This document shows positions 43,117 through 52,900 of a DNA stretch of 64,000 nucleotides, piece by piece. Numbering within the stretch: the stretch's first letter is position 1; each line of letters opens with the position of its first letter. Origin of the DNA: Amorphus orientalis (GTDB lineage: Bacteria; Pseudomonadota; Alphaproteobacteria; Rhizobiales; Amorphaceae); contig NZ_JAUSUL010000002.1 in assembly GCF_030814015.1 (NCBI RefSeq), forward strand, positions 558,001-622,000, written 5' to 3'. The position numbers and the translations under genes were made by a program. Under the pieces are notes generated by a model. That model made no database searches and was not told the origin of the DNA. It saw nothing but the letters and a program-made list of their open reading frames with translations.

Positions 43117-44454
43117 ATGACTGAACGATCCTGCCTCGCCATCGTTCTGGCTGCCGGCGAGGGTACGCGAATGCGCTCCGCGACGCCGAAAGTGCTGCAT
43201 CCCATCGCGAACCGCCCGATGATCGCGCATGTGCTGGAAACGGCCCGGCAGTCCGGCGTCGGCCGGCGCGCCGTCGTGGTCGGCCACGGGGCCGAGCGGG
43301 TCCGTGAGGCGGTCTCGCAGATCGATGCGGCGGTCGAACTCTGCGAACAGACGGAACGGCGCGGCACGGCCCACGCCGTGCTCGCCGCGGCCTCGGCCGT
43401 GACGCCCGACCTGCACGATATTGTGATCCTTTACGGCGACGTTCCCCTGGTCCGGCCGGAGACGGTCGGCCGGCTGCGGGCCGCCCTTGCCGACGGCGCA
43501 GACCTCGTCGTGCTCGGCTTCGAAGCGGCGGACCCGACCGGCTACGGGCGCCTGATCCTTGAACAGGACCGGCTCGTAGCGATCCGCGAGGAAAAGGACG
43601 CAACTGCCGCGGAGCGGGCCATCCGCCTGTGCAATTCCGGCATGATGGCGGTTCGCGCCGACCGGCTGCTTCCGCTGCTTTCCCGGATCGGCAACGACAA
43701 CGCCAAGGGCGAATTCTACCTGACCGACGCGATCGAGATCGCCCATGCTGAGGGGCTGTCGGTCGTCGTGGAAACGGCTGACGAAACCGAGGTCACCGGC
43801 GTCAACGACCGGGTTCAGCTCGCCGCCGCCGAAGCGGTCTTCCAGCAGCACATGCGGACGGCCCTAATGGCGTTGGGCGTGTCGATGCAGGTGCCCGAGA
43901 GCGTCGTCCTGTCGGCGGACACGCAGATCGGCCAGGATAGCGTGATCGAACCCTACGTGGTGTTCGGACCGGGCGTCTCGGTGGGCGAGGGCGCGCACGT
44001 TCGCGCCTTCAGCCATCTGGAAGGCACCCAGGTCGACTCCGGCGCCGTGGTGGGGCCATACGCGCGCATCCGCCCGGGCAGCCGGATCGGTCCGGGCGCG
44101 CGGGTCGGCAATTTCGTCGAACTCAAGAACGCGACGCTCGGCGAGGGCGCCAAGGTCAACCATCTCACCTATGTGGGCGACGCCGGGATCGGCTCGCGGG
44201 CGAACATCGGCGCCGGCACGATCACCTGCAACTATGACGGCATGCGCAAGCACCGCACCGAGATCGGCGAGGGCGCCTTCATCGGCTCCAACTCCGCGCT
44301 GGTCGCGCCGGTCTCCATTGGGGATCAGGCCTATGTCGGGACGGGCAGCGTGATCACCGAGGACGTTCCGGCCGGATCGCTGGCGATCGCGCGCGAGCGT
44401 CAGGTGACCAAGCCGGACCGGTCGCCCCTGGCTGCCAAGAAGCCAACCGGGTGA
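43117..44454 (+). CDS. glmU: Bifunctional UDP-GlcNAc pyrophosphorylase / glucosamine-1-phosphate acetyltransferase
   Basis: Makes UDP-GlcNAc, precursor of peptidoglycan and lipopolysaccharide, in two steps. The 445-residue product has the N-terminal nucleotidyltransferase domain (L-A-A-G-E-G-T-R-M near residue 12, I-L-Y-G-D-V-P-L-V near 108, and N-S-G-M-M-A) and a C-terminal left-handed beta-helix with repeated hexapeptides (G-P-Y-A-R-I-R-P-G, L-G-E-G-A-K-V-N-H-L-T-Y). ATG 43117 is chosen; GTG 43108 is too close to the ribosome site. glmS follows after 113 bases, so the pathway genes are grouped. Confidence 0.95.
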   Translation: MTERSCLAIVLAAGEGTRMRSATPKVLHPIANRPMIAHVLETARQSGVGRRAVVVGHGAERVREAVSQIDAAVELCEQTERRGTAHAVLAAASAVTPDLHDIVILYGDVPLVRPETVGRLRAALADGADLVVLGFEAADPTGYGRLILEQDRLVAIREEKDATAAERAIRLCNSGMMAVRADRLLPLLSRIGNDNAKGEFYLTDAIEIAHAEGLSVVVETADETEVTGVNDRVQLAAAEAVFQQHMRTALMALGVSMQVPESVVLSADTQIGQDSVIEPYVVFGPGVSVGEGAHVRAFSHLEGTQVDSGAVVGPYARIRPGSRIGPGARVGNFVELKNATLGEGAKVNHLTYVGDAGIGSRANIGAGTITCNYDGMRKHRTEIGEGAFIGSNSALVAPVSIGDQAYVGTGSVITEDVPAGSLAIARERQVTKPDRSPLAAKKPTG

Positions 44455-44567
44455 CGCGGTCGGCGGTCACATTCCGAAACCTGGATTGATTCCCGTTCGC
44501 CAGGACCGAGCGGATAGAAACCGCAGGCGGTTGATGCGTTCGATTCGAACCGGTGAAAGGATTTCAT

Positions 44568-46397
44568 ATGTGCGGAATTTTCGGCGTTCTCGGTAGTGAG
44601 CCTGCCGCTCCCCGGCTGCTCGATGCCCTCAAGCGCCTGGAGTACCGCGGCTATGATTCCGCCGGCATCACCACCCTGGACGAGAGCGGCCGGCTTGGAC
44701 GCCGGCGTGCGGCCGGCAAGCTTCGCAATCTGGAGAAGGCCCTGGACGCCGAGCCGCTTTCGGGGACGACCGGTATCGGCCACACCCGCTGGGCGACCCA
44801 TGGGGCGCCGACGGTCAACAACGCTCATCCGCACATCGCCGGCCGGGTGGCGGTGGTCCACAACGGCATCATCGAAAACTACCGCACGCTGCGCGACGAG
44901 CTGATGGCCCGGGGCGTCAAGCCGGAGAGCGATACGGACACCGAGCTCGTCGCCCATCTGGTCGAGGCCGCGCTTGCCGCCGGCCTGTCGCCGAAGGAGG
45001 CGATCGGCGCGACGCTGGGCAAGCTGCAGGGCGCCTATGCGCTCGCCATCCTGATCGAGGGCGAGCAGGATCTGATCGCGGCCGCCCGCGCCGGCAGCCC
45101 GCTCGCCATCGGTCTGGGCGAGGAGGGAACCTATCTGGGTTCCGACGCCATCGCGCTCGCCCCCTTCAGCGACCGCCTGATCTACATGGAAGAGGGCGAC
45201 TGGGCGCTTCTCAGCCGCGGCGGGGTGGAGATCTTCGACGAGGCCGGAGAGCCGGTCGAGCGCGCGATCGTGGCGACACCGGTGAGCATCTCCATGGCGG
45301 AGAAGGGCAACTACCGCCACTTCATGGCCAAGGAGATCCACGAGCAGCCGGAGGTGCTCGGCCATACGTTCGGGCACTATCTGGACCTGGCTCAGGAGTC
45401 GCTCCGCTTCGGGGCGGCCGAGGGGATCGATTTCGCCAATGCGACCCGGATGACGATCGCCGCCTGCGGCACCGCCTACTATGCCGGTCTGGTGGCCAGA
45501 TACTGGTTCGAGCGGGTGGCGGGCCTGCCGATCGACATCGATGTCGCCTCCGAATTCCGCTACCGGGAAGCGCCGCTCACGCCCGGTCAGCCGGCGCTCT
45601 TCGTGTCCCAGTCCGGTGAGACGGCCGATACGCTGGCGTCCCTGCGGTACTGCCGTGCGGGCGGCCAGAAGATCGCCAGCATCGTCAACGTCGCCTCCTC
45701 GACCATCGCCCGCGAATCCGACGTCGTCCTGCCGACGCTCGCCGGCCCGGAGATCGGGGTCGCGTCCACCAAGGCCTTCACGTGCCAGCTCGCCGTGCTG
45801 GCGGCACTGGCGGTGCACGCGGCCCACGCGCGCGGCCGCCTGTCCGAGGACGAGGTGCGCGAGCATGTCGGGATCCTGGCGGAGGCGCCGGGCTATGTGG
45901 CCGACGCGCTGCGCCTCGAGGCCGGCATCGAGCGCGTCGCCCGGGACCTCTCCCATGCCTCCAACGCGCTCTATCTCGGCCGCGGCACCAATCTGCCGCT
46001 CGCGTTGGAAGGCGCGCTGAAGCTGAAGGAAATCTCCTACATCCATGCCGAAGGCTACGCGGCCGGAGAGCTCAAGCACGGCCCGATCGCGCTGATCGAC
46101 GAGGACATGCCGGTGATCGTCATCGCGCCCCATGACGCCGTTTTCGAGAAGGTCGCGTCCAACATTCAGGAAGTCGCGGCCCGCGGCGGGCGCATCATCC
46201 TGATCACCGACGAGCGCGGTGCCGAAGAAGTCGGCACCCAGTCCGCCGAGACCATCGTGATGCCCACCGTCCCGCCAATGATCGCCCCGATCGCCTATGC
46301 GGTGCCGCTGCAGCTGCTGTCCTACCATGCGGCCGTCTTCGCCGGCACGGACGTGGACCAGCCGCGGAATCTGGCGAAATCGGTCACCGTCGAATAA
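44568..46397 (+). CDS. glmS: Glutamine-fructose-6-phosphate aminotransferase (isomerising)
   Basis: First step of hexosamine synthesis: fructose-6-phosphate + glutamine to glucosamine-6-phosphate. The 609 residues match the family. The N-terminal Ntn domain begins M-C-G-I-F-G-V-L-G with catalytic Cys at position 2 before Met removal, followed by R-G-Y-D-S-A-G and H-T-R-W-A-T-H-G. Two SIS sugar isomerase domains follow (A-C-G-T-A-Y-Y-A-G, S-Q-S-G-E-T-A-D-T-L and E-G-A-L-K-L-K-E-I-S-Y). GAAAGG lies seven bases before ATG 44568. No glmS-type ribozyme or other leader structure is visible in the short gap after glmU. Confidence 0.96.
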   Translation: MCGIFGVLGSEPAAPRLLDALKRLEYRGYDSAGITTLDESGRLGRRRAAGKLRNLEKALDAEPLSGTTGIGHTRWATHGAPTVNNAHPHIAGRVAVVHNGIIENYRTLRDELMARGVKPESDTDTELVAHLVEAALAAGLSPKEAIGATLGKLQGAYALAILIEGEQDLIAAARAGSPLAIGLGEEGTYLGSDAIALAPFSDRLIYMEEGDWALLSRGGVEIFDEAGEPVERAIVATPVSISMAEKGNYRHFMAKEIHEQPEVLGHTFGHYLDLAQESLRFGAAEGIDFANATRMTIAACGTAYYAGLVARYWFERVAGLPIDIDVASEFRYREAPLTPGQPALFVSQSGETADTLASLRYCRAGGQKIASIVNVASSTIARESDVVLPTLAGPEIGVASTKAFTCQLAVLAALAVHAAHARGRLSEDEVREHVGILAEAPGYVADALRLEAGIERVARDLSHASNALYLGRGTNLPLALEGALKLKEISYIHAEGYAAGELKHGPIALIDEDMPVIVIAPHDAVFEKVASNIQEVAARGGRIILITDERGAEEVGTQSAETIVMPTVPPMIAPIAYAVPLQLLSYHAAVFAGTDVDQPRNLAKSVTVE

Positions 46398-46562
46398 GGC
46401 GACGCGCCCTGTGTGCGTCTCCGGGCGGACGCAAAAAAATGTTGCTGGCCTTTGTCTTGCTTCTCCTATTTCTAGGGGAGAGCGTTTTGCGCGCAGGTGC
46501 TTCGGTCGAGTCGGGCGTCGACCGGCCGCAGCAGCCTCCGCCGGCCGGAGATGACGTCGTCC

Positions 46563-47396
46563 ATGCAGAAGAGATCGCGTGGCAAGGGGCGCGAGCCCAG
46601 CCCGAAGCAGGGCAACTCGCTCTGGGCGCGTCTGCGCAACTACTTCCTGACGGGCGTGGTGTTCGCCGCGCCGCTCACGATCACGGTCCTTCTGACCTGG
46701 ACCTTCGTGAAGTGGGTGGACGCCTGGGTGAAGCCGTTCATTCCGGCGCGCTACAATCCGGACACCTATCTGAGCTTCCCGGTGCCCGGCATCGGCCTCA
46801 TCGTGGCCCTGGTCGGGCTGACCCTGCTGGGTTTCCTGACCGCCAATATCTTCGGACGCACGGTCTTGTCCTTCGGCGAGCAGATGCTCAACCGGATGCC
46901 GCTCGTCCGCAATCTTTACAAGGCCTTGAAGCAGATCTTTGAGACGGCGCTTTCGGAACGCGGGCGCTCGTTCCAGCAGGCCGGCCTGATCGAATATCCG
47001 CGCAAGGGCATCTGGTCGATCGTCTTCATCGCCACCCAGGCGAAGGGCGAAGTGGCGCACCGTCTCTCCAACGCCGACGACGGCGCGGACGACGAGGAGT
47101 ATATCTCCGTCTTCCTGCCGACCACGCCGAATCCGACCTCCGGCTTCCTGCTCTATCTGCCCGAAAGCGACGTTCTGCCCCTCGACATGAGCGTCGAGGA
47201 CGCCGCCAAGCTGGTGATTTCGGCCGGTCTGATCACGCCGGATTACGAAGTGCCCGCCGTCCGGGAGACGACCCAGCAGCTGGCGCTCGCCGCCGGTGTG
47301 GACGTCGACGGCGAGGCGCGGGAAGAAGGCGGCGACGACGAACCCGATCAGCCGGCGCGCAGCAGCCGGACCGCCTCGTCGCGCTCGAACAGATAG
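46563..47396 (+). CDS. DUF502 family inner-membrane protein
   Basis: A 277-residue membrane protein of unknown role, common in proteobacteria and in plants. A basic Lys/Arg-rich head is followed by two membrane segments (about 24-46 and 66-90; L-T-G-V-V-F-A-A-P-L-T-I-T and G-L-I-V-A-L-V-G-L-T-L-L-G). The conserved cytoplasmic domain has V-R-N-L-Y-K-A-L-K-Q-I-F-E-T and F-L-P-T-T-P-N-P-T-S-G-F, the family hallmark. ATG 46563 is chosen (GGAG 12 bases upstream). Its 3-prime end overlaps the convergent recG by 49 bases. Confidence 0.9.
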   Translation: MQKRSRGKGREPSPKQGNSLWARLRNYFLTGVVFAAPLTITVLLTWTFVKWVDAWVKPFIPARYNPDTYLSFPVPGIGLIVALVGLTLLGFLTANIFGRTVLSFGEQMLNRMPLVRNLYKALKQIFETALSERGRSFQQAGLIEYPRKGIWSIVFIATQAKGEVAHRLSNADDGADDEEYISVFLPTTPNPTSGFLLYLPESDVLPLDMSVEDAAKLVISAGLITPDYEVPAVRETTQQLALAAGVDVDGEAREEGGDDEPDQPARSSRTASSRSNR

Positions 47397-49444
47397 AGCA
47401 GCAGCCGCAGCGCCTTGCCCCGCGCGCTGGTCAGCTCCGGATCGGTCTCGATGACCAGGCGTGCGTCGTCGTGCGCGGCGGCGATCAGCTCGCCCTGGAG
47501 TTCCGGCACGGCCAGATGGAAGCCCGGCAGGCCGCTCTGGCGCGTGCCGAGGATTTCGCCTTCGCCGCGCAGGCGGAGGTCTTCTTCCGCGATCAGGAAC
47601 CCGTCCTCGCTGTCGCGCATGACCGAAAGCCGGCCCTTCGCCGTCTCGCCGATCGGGGCCTTGTAGAGGAGCAGGCACACCGACCGCCGCTTGCCCCGGC
47701 CCACGCGCCCGCGGAGCTGGTGCAGCTGGGCCAGACCGAACCGCTCGGCGTGCTCGATCACCATGATCGTCGCGTCCGGCACGTCGACGCCGACTTCCAC
47801 GACCGTGGTGGCGACCAGCACCTTGATGTCGCCGTCGCGGAACCGGGCCATCACGGCATCCCGGTCGGCCGGCTTCATCTTACCGTGGACAAGGCCCACG
47901 CTGTCGCCGAGGCGCTCGGTCAGCCGGGCATGGCGGTCCGTGACCGAGGTGAGGTCGACGACATCGGATTCTTCCACCAGCGGGCAGATCCAGTAGGCCT
48001 TCTCGCCGCGCGCGATGGCCGCCTCCAGCCGCTCCGCCACGTCGTCGATGCGGTCGAGCGGAACGGTCCGCGTGTCGACCGGCGTCCGCCCCGGCGGCTT
48101 CTCGGTCAGGCGCGAGACGTCCATGTCTCCGAACGTGGTCAGCACCAGCGTGCGGGGGATCGGCGTCGCCGTCATGACCAGCACGTCGCTGGACGGACCC
48201 TTGTCGGACAGCGCCAGCCGCTGATGGACGCCGAAGCGGTGCTGTTCGTCGACCACGACGAGCCCGAGATTGTGGAAGGCCACATCGTCCTGGAACATGG
48301 CGTGGGTGCCGATCGCGACATCCACGCTGCCCTCCGCGAGCCCGCGCCGTCCCTCCGCCCGCTCGGCCGCCGGCTGGGACCCGATCATCAGCCGGCAGGA
48401 GATGCCGAACCGGGCGAACATCGGCGCGATCGCCTCGAAATGCTGGCGGGCGAGCAGCGCGGTCGGGGCCATCAGGGCGGCCTGGGCGCCGCTCGTCACC
48501 ACCATGGCGATGGTGATCAGCGCGACGGCGGTCTTGCCGGACCCGACGTCGCCCTGCAGCAGGCGCAGCATCCGGTGCGGCGCCTTCAGGTCGTCGGCGA
48601 TCTCGGTGAGCGCCTCCGTCTGGGCATTGGTGAGCGCGAAGGGAAGGGCGGCGCGGATCTCGTCCACGCGCTCCTGCGGCCAGACCCGCTCCTTGCCAGC
48701 CTGCTTGCGGATCCGGCGCCGGATCAGGGCAAGCGCGAGCTGGCCGGACAGGAGCTCGTCATAGGCAAGCCGCAGCCGGGCCGGGGCGTCCGAGGCGAGG
48801 TCGGCCGGCTCGCTCGGCGTGTGCAGGCCCACGAGCGCTTCCCGAAACGAGGGAAACCCCCGCCGCGCAAGCCAGGACGGATCCTGCCATTCCGGCAGAT
48901 CGGGCAGGGAGGCCAGTGCCGCCGCCATCGTCTTGCCGAGCATGCGTCCCGTCAGGCCTTCGCTCAGCGGATAGATCGGCTCGACCGCGGGCAGGCTCGC
49001 CTCGTCCTCCGGCGCGACCACGTGGTCCGGGTGAACCATCTGGGGCCGGCCGCCGTACCATTCGAGCTTCCCGGACACGATCCTGGTTTCGCCCTCCGTC
49101 AGGAGACGGCGCAGGAAATCGGGCTGGGCGCGGAAGAACACCAGGGCGAGTTCGCCGGTCTCGTCGTGGGCGAAGACGCGGTAGGGCGCACCCCGCCGCT
49201 TCGGCGCTTCGTGACGGCCGACGCGCACGGAAAGGGTCGCGATCGCCCCGTGGGGGGCGGTGGCGATCTCCGGCCGCGCCCGGCGGTCGAGCACGTCGAC
49301 CGGGAGATGAAACAGGAGATCGACGACCCGCGGCGTGTCCTGACCGGTGCCGAGCAGGCGCTGATAAAGGCGCACCGTTTTGGTGCCGACGCCGGCAAGG
49401 TCGGTCAGGTCACGAAAAAAGGGATTGAGTTCGGTCGGTCGCAT
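47348..49444 (-). CDS. recG: ATP-dependent DNA helicase RecG
   Basis: Branch-migrating helicase that reverses stalled forks. It has 698 residues. An N-terminal wedge/OB domain (about 1-200) binds forks; helicase motifs follow: G-D-V-G-S-G-K-T (Walker A, about 298-305), D-E-Q-H-R-F-G (about 398) and G-R-V-G-R-G-K-R near the end. The start M-R-P-T-E-L-N-P-F-F-R-D at 49444 matches family N-termini. It is divergent from sdhE, the order common in alphaproteobacteria. Its last codons share DNA with the tail of the DUF502 gene. Confidence 0.96.
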   Translation of the reverse strand: MRPTELNPFFRDLTDLAGVGTKTVRLYQRLLGTGQDTPRVVDLLFHLPVDVLDRRARPEIATAPHGAIATLSVRVGRHEAPKRRGAPYRVFAHDETGELALVFFRAQPDFLRRLLTEGETRIVSGKLEWYGGRPQMVHPDHVVAPEDEASLPAVEPIYPLSEGLTGRMLGKTMAAALASLPDLPEWQDPSWLARRGFPSFREALVGLHTPSEPADLASDAPARLRLAYDELLSGQLALALIRRRIRKQAGKERVWPQERVDEIRAALPFALTNAQTEALTEIADDLKAPHRMLRLLQGDVGSGKTAVALITIAMVVTSGAQAALMAPTALLARQHFEAIAPMFARFGISCRLMIGSQPAAERAEGRRGLAEGSVDVAIGTHAMFQDDVAFHNLGLVVVDEQHRFGVHQRLALSDKGPSSDVLVMTATPIPRTLVLTTFGDMDVSRLTEKPPGRTPVDTRTVPLDRIDDVAERLEAAIARGEKAYWICPLVEESDVVDLTSVTDRHARLTERLGDSVGLVHGKMKPADRDAVMARFRDGDIKVLVATTVVEVGVDVPDATIMVIEHAERFGLAQLHQLRGRVGRGKRRSVCLLLYKAPIGETAKGRLSVMRDSEDGFLIAEEDLRLRGEGEILGTRQSGLPGFHLAVPELQGELIAAAHDDARLVIETDPELTSARGKALRLLLYLFERDEAVRLLRAG

Positions 49445-49677
49445 CGGGCATTCACGGGGTTTCCCGCGACGCGCCGACCGCAGCATGGAGCCGCGGGCCG
49501 ATCGGCGCCTCGCATCTGACTGCGCAAGTACCATGTATGCGCGGGAAAGAAAGCGCACCGGTCGCCTGCAAAATTCGCAAGACGGCACGCCAACGGAGAT
49601 TGTCGCGCCATGACCCTCCCGTTTCCGCGCCGTTTCGCGCGGGCAATTTTCGTTCAAAGTGACAGGGCAAGAAGGCC

Positions 49678-49959
49678 ATGAGTGGAACCACGCGCTCCTC
49701 CGCCGACCTCGATCCGCGCCGGCGGCGCCTGCTCTTTCATGCCTGGCATCGCGGCACCCGTGAGATGGATCTGCTCCTGGGCCGGTTCGCCGACGAGACG
49801 ATCAGTGACCTGACCGACGACGAATTGGAAGCCTTCGAGGCCCTGATGGGCGTTCCCGATCCCGAACTCTACGGATGGTTGGCCGGAAGCGCACCGATCC
49901 CGCCCAACTGGGACGGTCCGCTGCTGCGCCGTATCATCTCCTTCCACACCCCGACCTGA
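49678..49959 (+). CDS. sdhE: Succinate dehydrogenase assembly factor SdhE
   Basis: A 93-residue protein that promotes covalent FAD attachment to SdhA. The conserved R-G-T-R-E-M-D (the R-G-x-x-E motif) is at residues about 25-31, and the C-terminal half has the D-P-E-L-Y-G-W and E-A-L-M-G-V-P features. It diverges from recG and is followed 17 bases later by mfd, the usual alphaproteobacterial order recG-sdhE-mfd. No sdh structural genes are in the window. Confidence 0.93.
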   Translation: MSGTTRSSADLDPRRRRLLFHAWHRGTREMDLLLGRFADETISDLTDDELEAFEALMGVPDPELYGWLAGSAPIPPNWDGPLLRRIISFHTPT

Positions 49960-49976
49960 TCCCGACCCTGGCCGCC

Positions 49977-52900
49977 ATGTCCGCTCGCATCCTCGACAAG
50001 CCCTCCATCCGCCCGAGTTCAGGGCAGGCGATGACCGTCTCCAACGTGCCCGACGGGCTCGAGGGGTTCATCATCGGCGATCTCGCGCGCACGGGTCCGT
50101 CGGACAAGGCGTCGGTGCTGTTCGTGGCGCGCGACGGGCAGCGGCTGAGGGCGGTTCAGGAATCGCTCGCCTTCTTCGCGCCCGAGATCACCACGCTGGA
50201 GTTTCCGGCCTGGGACTGCATGCCCTACGACCGGGTCTCGCCGAACCCTGCGGTGCAGGCGCGGCGCATGGCAGCGCTGGCGAAGCTCGCCTCCAGACGC
50301 GCCGAGGACGTGCCGGCGGTCGTGCTGACCACGGCGAATGCCATCGTTCAGCGGCTGCCGGCCCGCAGCTGGATCGAAAGCGACGTCTGGTCGGCCGCCG
50401 CCGGCAACCTGATCGAGATGGAGAGTGTCGTCCGCTGGCTCGACGCCAACGGGTTCCTGCGCACGCCGACCGTGCGCGAGGCCGGTGAGTACGCGGTGCG
50501 CGGCGGCATCGTCGATCTCTATGCGCCGGGCAGCGACGCGCCGGTGCGGCTCGACTTCTTCGGCGACACGCTGGAGACGATCCGCCCGTTCGACCCGGAA
50601 ACCCAGCGCACGACCGGCCAGTGGCGGCGCCTCGACCTGGTGCCGATGAGCGAGGTCGTGCTCGGCCCGGAGATCGTGACGCGCTTCCGCACCCGCTATC
50701 GGGAGCGTTTCGGCGCGCCGACCCGGGATGATCTCCTGTATCAGTCGGTGAGCGAGGGCCGCCGCCATCCCGGCATCGAGCACTGGATGCCGCTCTTCCA
50801 CGAGAAGCTCGACACGCTGTTCGACTACGTGCCGGAGGCGGTCACGGTGTTCGATCAACTGGCCGACGATTCGGTCAGGACGCGGCTGGACGAGGTTGCC
50901 GATCACTACGAGGCCCGCCGGGAGGGCGTCGGCGCCGGGCAGGGCGGTGTGCCCTACAATCCGATCGAGCCGGAAAGCCTCTATCTGGTCGGAGACGAGC
51001 TGTCCGCCGCCTGCCTCGATGCGGGCCGCGTTCAGCTCACGCCGTTCTCGGTCCCCGAGACGAAGGAAACCGGCACGATCGTCGATGCCGGCGGCCGGGT
51101 CGGGCGGACCTTCGCGGCGGAGCGGTCGGCCGACGACGTCAACGTGTTCGACGCGCTGGTGAAGCACGTCCGCAGCCTCCAGAAGGCGAAGAAGCGCGTC
51201 GTGATCGCCGCCTGGAGTCTCGGGTCGCGCGAGCGCCTGCAGCAGGTTCTGAGCGATCACGAACTGGAAAAGGTGACGCCGGTCAACGACTGGAGCGAGG
51301 CCCAGGCGCTGCCGGCGGGCACCACGGCTCTGGCGGCGCTCGGGATCGAGGCGGGCTTCGAGACCGAGACGCTGTCGGTCATCGCCGAGCAGGACGTCCT
51401 CGGCGACCGGCTGGTGCGGGGCAAGCGCCGCAAGCGGTCCAACGCCGATGTCCTGACCGAGGCGGCGAGCCTGGCGGAAGGCGATCTCGTCGTTCACGCC
51501 GACCACGGCATCGGCCGGTTCATCGGCCTGAAGACCATCGAGGCGGCGGGCGCGCCCCACGACTGCCTCGAACTCGCTTATCACGGCGGCGACAAGCTGT
51601 TCCTGCCGGTCGAGAATATCGAACTTCTGTCGCGCTACGGCTCCGACGAGGCCGAGGCCCAGCTCGACCGGCTGGGCGGCGGCGCCTGGCAGGCGCGCAA
51701 GGCGCGGATGAAGCAGCGCATCCGCGAGATGGCGAACCAGCTCATCAAGATCGCGGCGTCCCGCGCCATGCGCTCCGCCCCGCCGATCGAGATGCCGTCG
51801 GGCGTCTACGACGAGTTCGCGGCCCGGTTCCCCTACGAGGAGACCGAGGATCAGCTGGCCGCCATCGATGCGGTGTCGGAGGATCTGGCCGCCGGCAAGC
51901 CGATGGATCGTCTGGTGTGCGGCGACGTCGGGTTCGGCAAGACGGAAGTCGCCCTGCGCGCAGCCTTCATGGCCGCCATGAGCGGCCGTCAGGTGGCGGT
52001 GGTCGTGCCGACGACGCTTCTGGCCCGGCAGCATTTCAAGACATTCCAGGAGCGCTTCCACGGTCTGCCGATCCAGGTCGCCCAGGCGTCCCGGCTGGTC
52101 GGCACTAAGGAAATGAGCCAGGTCAGGGCCGGGCTCGCCGACGGCTCCATCGACATCGTGGTCGGAACCCATGCCCTGCTCGGCAAGACGATCAAGATGC
52201 GCGATCTCGGCCTTCTGATCATCGACGAGGAGCAGCACTTCGGCGTCAAGCACAAGGAGCGGCTGAAGGAGCTGAAGGCCGAGGTCCACGTGCTGACGCT
52301 GTCGGCGACGCCGATCCCGCGGACGCTGCAGCTCGCGCTCACCGGTGTCCGGGAACTCTCCCTGATCGCGACCCCGCCGGTCGACCGTCTGGCGGTGCGC
52401 ACCTTCGTGTCCCCGTTCGACCCGCTCGTCGTCCGCGAGACCCTGCTGCGCGAGCGCTATCGCGGCGGCCAGGCCTTCTATGTCTGTCCGCGCGTGTCCG
52501 ATCTCGCCGAACAGAAGGCGTTCCTGGACGAGACCGTGCCGGAGGTGAAGGTCGCCGTTGCCCACGGTCAGATGGCGCCGAGCGAGCTCGAGGACATCAT
52601 GACCGCCTTCTACGAGGGCAAGTACGACGTCCTGCTCTCCACCACGATCGTGGAATCCGGTCTCGACATTCCGAGCGCCAACACGCTGATCGTGCACCGG
52701 GCCGACATGTTCGGACTGGCCCAGCTCTATCAGCTGCGCGGACGCGTCGGCCGCTCCAAGCAGCGCGCCTACGCGCTGTTCACGGTCCCGGCCGAGAAGA
52801 AGCTAACCCCGTCCGCCGAGCGCCGGCTGAAAGTGCTGCAGTCCCTCGACACGCTCGGCGCCGGCTTCCAGCTCGCCAGCCACGACCTCGACATCCGCGG

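Noticed and set aside
44455-44567. A glmS-type ribozyme in the leader of glmS
   Set aside because: The gap is only 113 bases, no conserved ribozyme core is seen, and these ribozymes are typical of Gram-positive bacteria.
46414-46439. TGCGTC-N8-GACGCA followed by seven A after glmS, as a terminator
   Set aside because: The run is A, not T, on the coding strand, so it cannot act as an intrinsic terminator for glmS, and no minus-strand gene ends there.
46439-46942. A 167-codon plus-strand frame starting with a hydrophobic stretch
   Set aside because: The stretch resembles a signal peptide by chance; the frame overlaps the DUF502 gene out of phase and has no ribosome site.
44400-47678. A 1092-codon minus-strand open frame opposite glmS and the DUF502 gene
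   Set aside because: Antisense of two well-supported genes; the translation is low-complexity, charged and without a domain.
50019-52697. An 892-codon minus-strand open frame opposite mfd
   Set aside because: Antisense shadow of mfd, which has all its motifs on the plus strand.
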